Source: Tigriopus japonicus
Lineage: Eukaryota > Arthropoda > Copepoda > Harpacticoida > Harpacticidae
Reading direction: 5' to 3'
Length of the DNA: 64,000 nucleotides
Assembly (NCBI GenBank): GCA_010645155.1
Contig: CM021322.1
Location: 5,023,896-5,087,895 of the forward strand
Shown: piece by piece, positions 29,101 to 40,993 of the stretch
Layout: every line of letters starts with the position of its first letter
How positions within the stretch are numbered: the first letter of the stretch is position 1
Notes under the pieces: model-generated
Databases searched by the model: none
What the model was told of the DNA's origin: nothing
Seen by the model: only the letters and a program-made list of their open reading frames with translations
Made by a program: the position numbers and the translations under genes

Positions 29101-32100
29101 TCTGTGTTTTTTGTATGTTTTGGCATGGCCTCTGGCCATTTGAAAAAAGGCCAATTTTATACTGCTACAAATGTCATCCAATATAAGTCCTGACAGGAAC
29201 AAATGGGATCAAAAAACTTTTCTTATGCCAACCCATTTCAAGCGGGGTATGTCGTGTGGACGAGGAAAACGACAAAGCCTCTCTCTCACGACTTTTTTGC
29301 AAGTTTCCCCTCGGAATTCCTCAACCATAGTTTCGTGCATCCGAGAAAGATCGTCAAACAATGCAGCTTGAAAACCTCGACCCATGTTCAAGATATTCAA
29401 ACAAGTTTCATCTTTGGACAGCCCCTCGAATAAAGCAGTATTTTCAGGTCTCGTTTGGCTCTCCTTCTCTTTCTTGTTCGTTAGCTCGATTCTCTGAGTT
29501 CCGTGTTTGTTCCCTTCTGGTTCTGACAGTTATGAGTGGATTTTTTGGACAGGAGGCAAATGGGTTTGGGCTTAGGTTTATGTCCAGTTCCCCTCGAAAT
29601 GGTCATTTCTCCCAAATGGCTCTTCCAAGAATAACGTTAGAAATCAAATGTGGTAAAACCCACCCACGTGATCCATTTTGAGAGCTCGACGGAGTTGGAC
29701 CATTCACAGATCAGCTACAGTTTGGTGTACGTATGGTTATTGAAACGATCCTTCTACAAAATAGACAGCTCAGGGGAGGAAGCTGTCAATATGCATGAGA
29801 AATTGCCTAAGCACTTCGCACTAAACCGTGAGAGTTTCTTGAGCCCCTTTATAGTAGCAACCCGTTTCTTCATTTCCTGAGCGACCACTTGGAACCACTG
29901 AAAATAGAATGAAGAATACTTCCTTCCCCTAATATTTGAAACAAGCGCTGTAAATTACAACGGCTTGGGAACTATTGAAGGCATGCGGTTAAGGTGTTCC
30001 GAAGTAGGAGATTGACAAGTCCATCACAATTTGATGAGACTCATCATCATTATTTATACTAGGTTGTCGAGGTACTTCGATTGAGTGCACAGAGCGTTGA
30101 GGACCACCCAATCTAAGCATCAAGAAGACTCTCAATAAGTAGAAGGGAGAAAGGCGACGAGGAGGATGAAGAGGAAGAGGAAGAAGAAGAAGGAGAGAGT
30201 GAGAGGACCGACAGCTCAAAATCCATTAGAGCCAAAAGGCTTTTGGCGATAATTCTGAAAGGATTGCCGGCAGGACCCATTTTCCCCAACTAAAGCCAAA
30301 TTGGAACACCAATATCAGAAGACCCACAACTTCCAAAATGTTCCCCCCTTTTATCAGAAGACAAATGGGCTTATTTTCGAACTCGAAATACCCTCCGACA
30401 GCAAAACCGCAGTAGTATGAGTCAACAATAATTGCTCTACAAAACTGCGCCTGTCGGGTTTGGGTACATAAATGGGCGTTTGAAAGAGTTCAGATCAATG
30501 ACGCTCCAAAGCCATCATTTCAATACCAAGTACCCAGAGATTCTTTCATTTCGTTCAACCCCTTAAGAGCGACAGGCCGACAGTAGGTCTGTGTTTTCAA
30601 TGGGAAGGAATTGAAGTGTAATCCTCACGAACTTGGCCGAGGGGTCACGGAAAAGATCCTTGTAAAGAGGTCATGCGAGCTTGTGGTAGACAAGCAAGAG
30701 AAGCATTGTGCTCGCGCTAATGGTCATTCAAAGCTCTTGACACGCGAGCGGAAAAGGATCTCTGCTTGAAGTAATCATATTGTGTGAGACGATCCAACCA
30801 ACTGTTCTTGAGATGAGGGCCATTGAGGCCTTCGATGGACAAAAGAACGGCTATTGTGATCGATTTTCTTTCAAAGAGGATCATGGTTAACCCGAACGCA
30901 ATATCGAGGGCCCTTAACATTTGCTGGAAAGCCTTGACAAATAACTAGATTGCAATTGAGGTTCAAGGAAAGGTGCAATCGCCTGACAAAAGAATACCAT
31001 CATCTAAACTAGACATAAGGTTTGATATTTGGAAAATCACTTTTCTTTTGGGATCGTGGTACTGTTTACTTTACGAAATGGGAACGTCTCTCTTGGGTAG
31101 AGGATAGAAAGTTCCCTGTAAAAACTTGTTATTCCCTCAACATACCAAGAAAGCCGAGGGGCTTTGGGGGATATCGTAATACGATATCAGATTGGATTTA
31201 ATCAGATTACTTGGCTAGCATCGGCGATATATCTTACCACCGTCTTCTTTTCCTTCTCGTTCAATAGCACCATCACATCTCTCATCTAAGCTCATTCCAA
31301 AGGTTATATTTAGACCATAAAAATAACGACCCCTTAAAATGCTCGTTACTTCCGTAGCTACAAACTCTGCGTGAGTGTCTAGGCCTCGAATAAAAAGGGC
31401 ACATGTGAGAAGGAAGATATGATTCATTCTGGTTCTAGCACCAACCAAATGTAAGAATAAGAAGATCTGTCAAGTTGGAAATCGGAAAACGATTTCAAGT
31501 ACATCATCGAAACTCGGTCCTCTCTTCAAGTGCGCTAAATAATAAATGAAACCAAGTCACAATATGTTACTCCCTCTTAAAACTTACGTGGTGCTCATCA
31601 GTATCTGAGAGAGAGTGGCTTCATCTGAAATAGAATTCAGTCTTCATCTCCAGTTTCATTTTTGAGAAAAGCAGTTCGTGGTAAATTTTCTTTTGAATGG
31701 AGCCAAATTTCGCTCGGAAATGGACCTCCCTGTGAGCTCCAAGGGTCACCGAAGGTCTTTTGTTATGGAAATTTTATTCGTCCCTTTCCTCTCGTCCGCG
31801 TTTGGTAAGGATAGGGAATTGCTACCAACATCACTGCACCTAACCAGCCAACCACCACATACAAGGGAAGGGTTACGTTAAAATTCAGAGATGGTTTCTC
31901 TCACTCTCCTTATCTACCCTTCATTTCACTAAAATGTTTCTACTTCAGGTTGAATCGTGACTCAGAGTTTTCATTTGCCGGAAGAGCGCGAAACTTGGGC
32001 TGATGTGCGGAAACGTAGCCATCAAAACTTGGACCAGGAGACAAACAAAGTTTGAAACTCATATCTTCACCAAAGTTTGCCAATGCCGAACGACTTAGTT

Positions 32101-33424
32101 GGCTTGGAGGTGCCATGCAGTTTAATATTCGAGGAGAGAGGGAGAGACGAAAGTGGTGGGCTCAAGTTGAAGACGCTTCATCGATTATACCAAAACTTGA
32201 GGCATTACTCCTTTTCAAAACCTCAAAGAAGACCATTCTGAATTTTGAGAGCCGATTTCCTGGTGTATGAGATATCACGCTTCATTGATTCAAACACATA
32301 ATTTTTATAAAGATAAGAAAAATAACATTCGAAAATAAATTTAGTTTCTATGAAAAAATCCATAGCAATACTTAAGCCTGCTGTAGAGATTAGATTTTCA
32401 GACTGGCGACTCTGAACAGAATCTTAGAAAAGTTTTCGCGGATATCCAAAGCTAGGTTGCGTGAAAACACTGTAAATTACGTGGATGGTAAGAAATCACC
32501 ATTGAATGTGATAATGATGTAGCGCAATTTTTCCCCATTAACTTTTCTACTATATAGAGTTAAAAAAGATAAGTTTCCAGTCATTTCACTTTTTCACTTT
32601 TCAAGAAAGGAACTTTCCAAATCAGATCTTGAATTCAAGGCCCGAAAACCTTGAGTAAATACAAAATAAGATATTGGATGCAAATACTATTGTCCTTTCA
32701 CGGTGTTTCGAATGGCTTTTTAGGGTTTGATTGAATCTTGGCACTTTTTGAACCCATAAATCATTGAGGAACAACTTTTTGGGGTCAAAAATGGCCCATT
32801 CAAACCCAAATAACTCAGCTGCTGAAAAATGTATTTTTGTTCAATTTGAAATCAACAGGTATCTAAATGGTCTCTAAATATAGACTGAATAGTTTATCAA
32901 ATAATGTTAGAATTAATAGGTTTTTAAGTACCTAAGTTAAGTTAGTTAAGTTTTTCTCTGGATCTAAACTTATGTAATACAGTTTACAGGGTAATCTTGT
33001 TCTTCCTGGACAATGCAACGCTAGCCTTTCTGTGCCATTTGTATCTACGTCACATCAAACCCCAGACAAATAGGTTATCTCTTATTTGGCAATATTAATG
33101 TCGGGAATTGCTATTTAGAGGACAAATAGTACTCCAGACTGGGCAAAAGTGGCGGAATGAAGACGAGAATAATTCGCAAGATTCCCACATTTGACAAATT
33201 CTGACAGATTTTGTCCAGAGGTTAACAAATGTCTGCCAACATGAAATAAAACTCATTCGAAGTTAGGTTTTAAGTATTCCAGTAACTTCTTAAGTATTGT
33301 ATTTCGTGTTTTGTTCTGCAAAAATACTTTTTACAAAAATATATCATATCGAGGAATCGAGAGTACAATCGCAACAAAGTTGTCGTAATGTGACGAGGGA
33401 ATGTAGGAGGTTTTGTTCCTCAGA
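17166..33424. other. Long intergenic region, no convincing gene
   Basis: About 16 kb lies between the TMTC2 stop and the last BTB-gene exon. Open frames are short, scattered on both strands and lack recognisable domains. CT/GA-rich low-complexity tracts occur around 27170-27260, 28660-28685 and 30150-30205. Three stretches look slightly exon-like but could not be joined into a gene: 24405-24530 (+), with a TTCCAG acceptor; 30720-30947 (-); and 31215-31427 (-), which starts with a signal-peptide-like sequence. The left end should contain the TMTC2 3'UTR and the right end the 3'UTR of the BTB gene. Confidence 0.45.
31170..31188. repeat. Near-perfect palindrome
   Basis: GATATCGTA (31170-31178) and its reverse complement TACGATATC (31180-31188) flank a single A. 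A short palindrome like this could be a dimeric-factor binding site or chance. There is no neighbouring gene to support a role. Confidence 0.5.
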
Positions 33425-35781
33425 TTAATTTAGCGGACTTTCCATGTTATCCATCTTGAGCGGCTGATCTGGCCAAGAAATCATTTGTTTGTCACGCAGG
33501 CTTTCCTCTTTGTGATTCTAAAAACAAACAATACAAAAAGGTTTAGTATTTCATCTAAAGTCCATTTTAGACTTGTTTGCTATAATGTTACACTTACCTT
33601 GTTAATGTGTCTCTGTAAATTGTATTTTGTAGTGAGCGATTTCTCGCAATATTTGCATTGATAATCTCCAGAAATGTGCCTGGCTTCAATGTGTCGTTGA
33701 AGATCTCTTCGGCTTGAACTGTGATGACCACATCCTTTGCACCAATAAGTTCCTTGAGCATTCCTCATAACATAATCAGCAACGGTCGACCCAATAACTG
33801 AAATCAAGTTTAAAATGACATTTTTCTCCATCTGCGGTTATCAATAACAAGCTAATTATTAAAAAAACGACCACTTTAGTATAGTTAGGTAACAGAACGA
33901 TTGCCCAATATATTTCACAGTGCAAATCTAAATCACATCAAGATAGTTTCAGGTATAACAATCATAGGTTTTGTGTAACATCTAACAACAATATTTTTTG
34001 GTATTAAAGAAGTGTAAGTATATCATCAGAGGCAAATCAGTCCCTTGAAACAGGACGGGCCTCAAAAATATATTGCCAACGATCCCCAGTTTAGGGATAA
34101 AGATAATTCCCCTAAGTGATAACACAAATCGTGATAATTTAACGAAAAATAATGCACTTGAATTTGGTTGAAGGCACCTGGAGCGCTCCCCGGAGTCTGC
34201 TTTGGTATTACTCGATTGAAGTGGAAGACTCCCGGGGAAACCTGCTACCGAGGATGCACTTCTGACTGGATTTGAGAACTTTTGGTGTGGAAAATATTTA
34301 AGTGTTGGTTGATGCTTTCTTCTCAATTGAGGTTGAATTTAAGGAATGCATGTGTGCTTGCTCTTGCCATCACAGCTCCACCCCTAAGACCATTTAACTG
34401 TTGTACTCTCCCTCTGCGGAATTGAAAGGGATGTTCGGATGCACTTTTCGGCAATGTCGTTTCAGGAGGTAGGCAGCCTTGAATTGTTTTCCGCACATGA
34501 CACAATCGTAAACAGTATTCATGTGGATGGCATCAATGTGTCTGAAGAGGTCCCTCCGGCTAGTCGTTTTCAAACTACATCCTTTACACCAGAACAGGCC
34601 CTGAGAATCACGGGTGTAATAATCAGCGAAGTCTGCAAGCAATCGAAGGAACAAGCTCAGTAAGAGTGACACGTGTGTACCATGGATGATGGTGGTAGTG
34701 GGGATAAGGCTCGCTCAAACTTGGCTTGGTCTTCAATTTGCTTGGGACTTCGCCAATTCAAAACATTCCGTGAAGGGACGAAATTACAAGTCAACTCAAG
34801 TTCCATGTCGTGCACTCCAGTCAGAAGTGTTCTATCTCAATCCTTCTACTTTGCTTGTCTTTCGACTAAGGCTATAACACATAGGAGGAAAAGAAAGGTC
34901 ATGCTTGAACTTACCTTTAGAGCCATCCTCTCCCATAACTTCCATCTTCTGGCTCATCTCAACATTGTCATTGGATTCGTCGGCTCCGAAGTTGCTATCA
35001 TCTCCATATTGGGCATATCCATACTCTTCCAATTCAACAGCTGGGTCACCATCTTCTCCGCCATAGTCATCTCCGTCATTATCGTCTTCGGAGTTGTTCA
35101 TAGCGTTCATCCGCTTCAAGGTCTCCACATCAGGCTTCACTTCAATAGGTGGGGTGGCCTTTTCAATGGGAGACTCTAATTTCCTCTTCTTCAAAGCAGG
35201 AGGCGTGCTAAGAGGAGGGAGTGGAGGTCCAGAGGGCGTGGAATTGGACTTGTTCTTCTGAGGCTGTTGTTGAAGCGTTTTTTTAAGCAGAGACTTTGTT
35301 TTGGTGGAATCTCCCTGAGGGGAGCTTTCCTTTGCAGATTTCTTAGGGCCATCGGTCAAGCCTTTCACGGAGAGCTCTTGGGCCACTTTCAAAAAGCCGT
35401 TGAGCTCATCTTGACCGACATTCACCTCGCCGTAATACATGAAGTTGAGGATAGCATTGAGGTTGTGAAAGTCCACCCCTTTGAGGTATATCACAGGGTT
35501 TTGATGGGGATTCTTGTTAAGTACACGCCGAAAGAACGGAGAGCAGGCCGCTAGAATGACCTTGTGAGCATGGACTTGCTCATTGCCCTGGTCACAGCTC
35601 AAGGTGACGTCGAAGAATTCACTTTCTCGTCGAATCTCCTTAAAACTGGAACTGATGTTGGACTCGAAGTCGTTCCACCTACAGGGAAAAACGAGGTTAT
35701 TTGTTAAGTACTTCGATCATAGTTTTCAATTTGTTTTTTTCTAAGGAATACTTACTTCAAACAAAAGTTGTCGGATCCCAT
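33425..35781 (-). CDS. BTB/POZ C2H2 zinc-finger transcription factor, isoform B
   Basis: This shares exons 35756-35781 and 34915-35678 with isoform A. It then skips exon A and joins 33598-33797 and 33425-33517, giving 360 residues. The first B exon encodes finger 1 (C283/C286/H299/H304) and most of finger 2 (C311/C314/H327), stopping at a strong GTAAGT donor before the last ligand. The final exon begins Asn-His, which supplies the missing histidine (H332) at the right x4 spacing. This strongly supports the splice. If the intron were read through, the frame would end after five more residues without a full finger. The common N-terminus keeps dimerisation constant while the alternative ends would change DNA specificity. 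This mechanism is known in lola and Broad. Relative use of A and B cannot be seen here. Confidence 0.82.
34394..35781 (-). CDS. BTB/POZ C2H2 zinc-finger transcription factor, isoform A
   Basis: Coding exons, in minus-strand order, are 35756-35781, 34915-35678 and 34394-34632. They give 342 residues with consistent phases. The start MGSDNFCLK|WNDFESN and the following BTB fold (FFDVTL, HKVILAACSPFFRRVL, YYGEVNV) are typical of the arthropod Tramtrack/Broad/Lola group of DNA-binding regulators, where the BTB domain mediates dimerisation. A long polar linker follows, with basic, proline-rich and acidic parts. The isoform-A exon supplies two C2H2 fingers: C279/C282/H295/H300 and C307/C310/H323/H328, each with C-x2-C-x12-H-x4-H spacing. 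A 5'UTR exon is suggested by an acceptor near 35838 just upstream of the ATG. The protein should act in the nucleus. Its target genes and its exact orthologue (lola-like or another TTK-group gene) cannot be told from sequence. Confidence 0.88.
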
Positions 35782-38585
35782 GACGGAATCGGAGGTTGAG
35801 AGGCACGCCTCCTGTTAGCACAAAGCCCTCGGGAACTGCAAACACAAAACACTGGCAATTAACAATTGGACCTTGATCCAGGGATATAATGAGCCAGTGC
35901 TCCGTCAAAGCTCTCCACCCTCCTCCTCCTACTTCTTCCCGGACTGCCCACCTATTAAGCTCACTCTCCAGAGGACAGATCGATCCGTACCTAAACTAGT
36001 AGAAGTAGTACGACAACGACGACGACACACGGTATGAAGTGACACTCACAGTCAACAGGTTGGCTGTTCTATGTACTGCTGATGCCCAAGTTCGACCGAC
36101 ACTCGGCTTCGTGTTTACCCGAGACGATTTTTATCTCGGAATGGAGAGAGGACGAACAAGTTAAAGAAAGAACATGAAATGTTGCCTGGGACGACCACCA
36201 ACTCCGGCGCAAACGTCGTTGCCGTTTCTCAAGTGGCACACACACGGGAGCCGAGAATGAAAACATCAAGGGAGCTTGGGGAGTTGTTGTAATATGAGGT
36301 GAGGGGAACGTTCGGCGTCTATTGTGCTCATTAGATCCCAATTTCCTTTCATCCATTCCAGACCCACCTGGTGGATTTACCTGTGCCCTCTCCAAGAGAA
36401 GGAAGGGCGCCGTACTCACCAGTTTCAAGACAACTCGCTGCTCTCAGTCGAAGTCACGTTCAATTCTTGCCTTCGAGTTCTTGCTGTCCAATGTTTCAAG
36501 TTAAAAGTACCTGATGATCCTCCTGTGGAGCGTTTCTCGTTCTCTGCCACACATTCGACTTATGTACATACACGCCTCGCTCGCGGATCAAGCTGAGCAG
36601 AACATGGCAAGAAGAAGAAGAATGGGAAGATTGGGAGCACCGCGGACCGGATCACATCCCTTCATCTACCAAGTAGAGAACACCGATGACGACGATGATG
36701 ATGATGATGATGATGACGAAGGCGAGGAGAAAGAGTAAGAGGAGGACGAGGAGGCACAGAACGAAAGGCGATATGAAGATACGAAGGCGAGGGAAGAGGG
36801 CGAAGTGCCAGGCACCAGAGCCAAAGATTAGTTTGAAAAAGGGGAAAACGCCTGTTGAGTTGGCAAAGGCAAAACCAAAACGGGAATCCCACAACACATG
36901 GGTACAAGATTGCCCTAAAACCTGGGACGATATTGGTCGAATCTTGACCAGGATAAATACAGCGCTATCAAAGGGCCCCAAATGTCCATATGTGTGTGTC
37001 GTTAAAGTGTTTGAATGTTTCACTTACCCACGAGATGAAATGACGAGGTCGGAGGTTGACTATTCCAGTTTTCGATGTTTGTGCACCACCCGTTCCACAC
37101 TGTCTGTTGCCTAGGTTCCAGTCGAATCAATGCGATGTCGCCTGCTCCGTGTCCGTTCTCTGCTCCCCGATCTGGCTCCACTCGCTCCAAGATCAGCGAG
37201 TCGTACCAACGAAACGAACGAGGAGCAGGACGAGGCACCAGGTCCACCAGGGCACCTAAGTAGGTGGATAGATGGATGGATGAATGTCTGGATGGAGCAC
37301 ACTCAGGCTGACTAGGCCACGTGGGCTAGCGTCGTCTCTCCCATTTCCTGGCAAAGCTGGCCCAACGCGCGTGAACCAAGGAAGCCTCAGGAAGAGGAAC
37401 CTAGGGCCAAGGAAGGCATGGAGCTCGTCGACGGCGGTCCCGCACCTCGCACCTCTTCCCAGCTTACTCACGTGGGGACACTTTTTTCCCTTCCATCCAA
37501 TCCATCCATCCATCCGTCCACAGAGAGGCAAATCAAACGAGTCGAACGAGACCAACGGCGCCGGCACTTGTGCTCGTCCCCCTTCTGTTCCTGGTTCACG
37601 CATCCATCTTTCCTTGGATGGATGTGGGAGCAACAGGCCGTTTGGGCTGGGGCTGCTCGTGTTCGTGTTCCAAGGGGCTTCGATCGGCCTGGGCCTGGGT
37701 GGGTCGTCCAAGGACTACTAGGTACTTACTCCTCAGTTGTTGTTGTTGTTGAGGTGGTGGTGCCATGGAGCGGGGCACGTAATCATTCAGATTGGGACGC
37801 CGTTTCGGAAAGAAACAGGAATGCAGCCACGAGCTTGGTCGGTTCATGAACGGAACGAACGAGATCTAGGACGAACAAACGAACGAAGGGAGCAGGCAAA
37901 GAATACCACCACATCGTGATGGTGGGATGGGGAGCGAGTTGAATAGCCCCACGACCAACCTACTATCTGCGAACGAACGACTATGTCCAATGAGGCGGGG
38001 AAATGCTCTTGCCCGTCTTCCACCTGGGTTGGTACGATCTGGTGGAGCAGGATTGATCCGGGCCAAGACTGGAATTTGTGGGAATTTCGGGACTGGAGCA
38101 CAAAGAACTAAACTGAGAACCTAGCGAAATAGCTCCGAGGGAAAAAGGGAAGGAGGGATGGGGAGCTAGGCAAAGAGTCCAAAGTCTGGTTTGGCTTCCT
38201 GTGCTTGAGATTGGGGTCTCACAAGGGGCACATCTTAGCAAAACGAACATGAACACTTATTCCAAGTTCACTTGGCTAAAACATAAGTTCATCCGAGCCT
38301 CGAGTTGAACAAAGAAATGGAACATTCGTATTTCATGCTTTGCGGTCCTCAGATTACATGATTCGAACTTCAAGCTTATCGAGAAAGAACGCAGTTTTGG
38401 AACAGCAAAAGAATACTCCGATGTAGACTTATCTAACCTTACAAAAGAAAAATCAATGATTGGAACATCACATTTCTAACACCGTTTGGGAACATGAGGA
38501 GAGCCGGTAGACAAACACAAGGGCTGGAAAACGCTATTTAATTGATCAATCCTATTAAATTAGTTTAAGGATTTGTCGTGTTTAT
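35782..38585. other. Upstream region of the BTB gene with simple repeats
   Basis: No further coding gene is recognised. A minus-strand acceptor near 35838 suggests a short 5'UTR piece next to the ATG. More 5'UTR exons and the promoter probably lie further to the right. Low-complexity DNA includes (GAT)n at about 36684-36718, a GA-rich stretch to 36755, (ATCC)n at about 37496-37520 and (GTT)n at about 37736-37752. These repeats open long frames on both strands (for example poly-Asp or poly-His), which I regard as spurious. Confidence 0.5.
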
Positions 38586-38713
38586 AGGGGGAGTTGCGGT
38601 TGCGAGTGAGGACCGTTGAGGAAGTAAATCAAAGTTGACTTTCAAGAGGGAGCCACCTGAATATAAAGTCAAAAGACGTAACCAAATCGGTGAAATCACC
38701 TTCGAGTGAAACC

Positions 38714-40959
38714 ATGTTTCCCAATCACTTTGGCAAAATGACGCTTAATGAGCTCAAAATCGAATTGGATAAGGTTGGAGCGCCCAAATTTGGTCGCAAG
38801 AAAGATCTTGTCGCCCGTTTGATCGCCTGGCACAACAACAACAATTTCCGAGGTGTCAACGTGAACCTTCCCGAAAATCTGCCAATACCTGATTGGCCCT
38901 CTGAGGGTTTCAAGACGCTCACTCTTCACTCCAAAGGAATCTTACCCCCGATTGGCGATCAACACATTCACCAATACGTTGTTACCCGACAATGTCAAGA
39001 TCGTGAACCATGTCACGACTTCGCCGCATTTCGACGAGGGTCCAAAATGGAGATGGCATTGAGATCCATTAGCCATTCAATCAGTAAGTAGTCATTCTTG
39101 TCAGTTGTATATCCCTCCGCATTTTATTCAATATTTCCTGTATAGGAGCGAACGAGCATTTCTTCTCGGGGATTGTCAAGGCGGAGTTCAAGAGCGTAGT
39201 GCAATACAACATTAAATTCATGCTTAACAATCGCGGAGAAATCCAATATTCGCATTGCGAGTGTCCAGCTGGCAAGGGGCCCCATGGAACATGTAAACAC
39301 GTTGTGGCAGCTTTCCAGTTTGTGGCCAAGTTTGTCAGTTCAGGAGAACTTGATCTCGATAAAAGTTGCACGGAGATTCTTCAACGCTTCCACGAAGTGA
39401 GCAATCCGAAAAACAACCTGGCAGTTATTTTGTCTCATTTGATCTTAACTTTTTCAGCCCAAAAAGGTCCACAAAGGATCGCCTCTCAAAATTGTGAATA
39501 TTCATCAGACCAAGAAAGAAGAAACCCCGATAATTGATCCGCGATGTAGAAACCATCGGAATCAACTCGTTAATTGGTACAACATGTGCAACAAGACTGT
39601 GGCCTTTTCCCTTGCAACAGGCTTGGATGTTGCCAATCGTTATTCTTTTGGAAAAGCTGATATGGCCGCTGCCATGAATGACCACGATTATCTCAAAGAG
39701 CCATTTGCCACCTATTAGGTAAGATATCCTTGGTATATTTTTCAGTCTCTTACTCCTCGGACTCTCACTTTTTGCTTTTTTCCACACTTGTTCATGGCAA
39801 TCGATCCTTGAAAGTGTACAAGAGAACAAGAACGATTTTTAGTAATTATTGTTGGTGAAAGTCTTCGTTTTCTTTTTCAAGATCTTGTTTTCGAAATAGC
39901 TACAAAGATTCTGAATACACCTTTAGCAACAGAAATAGAAATAAATATTATTGTATTGATATTCAACGTATTATTCATCATGTTTCACGTGTAGCCATCT
40001 TTGATTGATTGGCAAACCAAGAAAAATGAAATGACATGTATGGGATTAACGCAAAAGAACTCTATAGATCATTAAAAGTGTAATGAAGACAGTTAAAAGT
40101 TTGGCATTCGGCTAAGTCTGAAACTTCCTAGGAATGTATTTTGAACAAAAAAAGTTTGGGGAAAATTTATCACATTATTTATTCATTCATATATAATGCT
40201 GTCACTTTTAGGTTGAAGAAAGAATAAAAGTGACGCCCAAAAAAACCTTAACGATTGAGATTAACACTCGCAACCAAAGATTAAACCCGATTTGGTTCGA
40301 AGAACGACAGTGGAGACTGACTGCATCCCGATTCGGCGAGATTTGCAAGGCCACCGAAAGACGGAATATGGACAAACTTTGCGAATCCCTTTACTCTCCC
40401 TCCGTTTTTCAAACGGCTAGTGTTGGTCATGGTAAATATATAGGGTAATGATTTTGTCTAGATTAAATAATGTTTTATGTCTATTCTTTACCTAGGACAA
40501 ACTTATGAACCTGTTGCCATCAATCGTTTCCAGCAGGCAATGGGAGTTAAAGTCGAAGCTTGTGGCTTTTTTGTGGACCAGGATGCTCCGTTTCTTGGTG
40601 CCAGCCCTGATGGATTATGCACTTATAATGGAACGAGAATGCTCGTTGAAGTGAAGTGTCCCTTTAACGGAAGGGAAGAAAACATCGCACCGGGGCCGCA
40701 CTTTGATTTTCTTGAACAAAAATCACAAGGCGGACGCTCCATGCGGTTAAAGAGGAATCACAACTATTATTATCAAGTCATGGGTCAAATGGCAGTATCC
40801 AAAGTCCATGAATGTATGTTTGTGGTCTACACTCACAAAGAACTCTTTCTGGAACGCATCGCTTTTGACAAGGAGTTTTACTTCAATGAGATTTATCCAA
40901 AACTTGAGGCGTTTTTCCACAAATTCTACAAGCCCTTTATTGCCCTTCATGCTTTTTAG
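38714..40959 (+). CDS. SAP-SWIM-YqaJ nuclease gene of the transposon, interrupted by an in-frame TAG
   Basis: Predicted exons are 38714-39083, 39146-39396, 39458-39718, 40212-40431 and 40496-40959. Exons 1-2 encode a SAP-type DNA-binding helix pair (about residues 9-42) and a SWIM zinc site (C161, C163, C173, H175, pattern CxCx9CxH). Exons 4-5 encode a YqaJ/lambda-exonuclease fold. The core residues are visible: VGHG|QTYEP, the aspartate in GASPDG, the Glu and Lys of LVEVKCP, and YYQVMGQM. These usually cut or resect DNA ends. Exon 3 ends TAT TAG directly before a GTAAGA donor, so splicing as drawn leaves a stop between the SWIM and nuclease parts. The SWIM half alone is 293 residues. An AATAAA occurs in intron 3 at 39940-39945, and exon 4 has no usable ATG of its own. 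Either the copy is freshly broken or the halves are made separately. An upstream GTG in frame at 38690 was not used as the start. Confidence 0.75.
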
Positions 40960-40993
40960 ACGTCACTTTGATTCTTTTTTCAACGGAAAGGTT

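Noticed and set aside
30717..30947. Minus-strand frame after a CTAG acceptor that looked protein-like
   Set aside because: No good donor or stop context, no family recognised, and it does not join in frame to the signal-like exon at 31215-31427.
34673..35179. Plus-strand open frame of 168 codons over the BTB gene
   Set aside because: It is antisense to the strongly supported BTB coding exon and has no domain; its openness follows from the composition of the real exon.
36514..37114. Open frames with poly-Asp, poly-Met or poly-His around 36690
   Set aside because: They are created by the (GAT)n repeat read in different frames; no domain or splice support.
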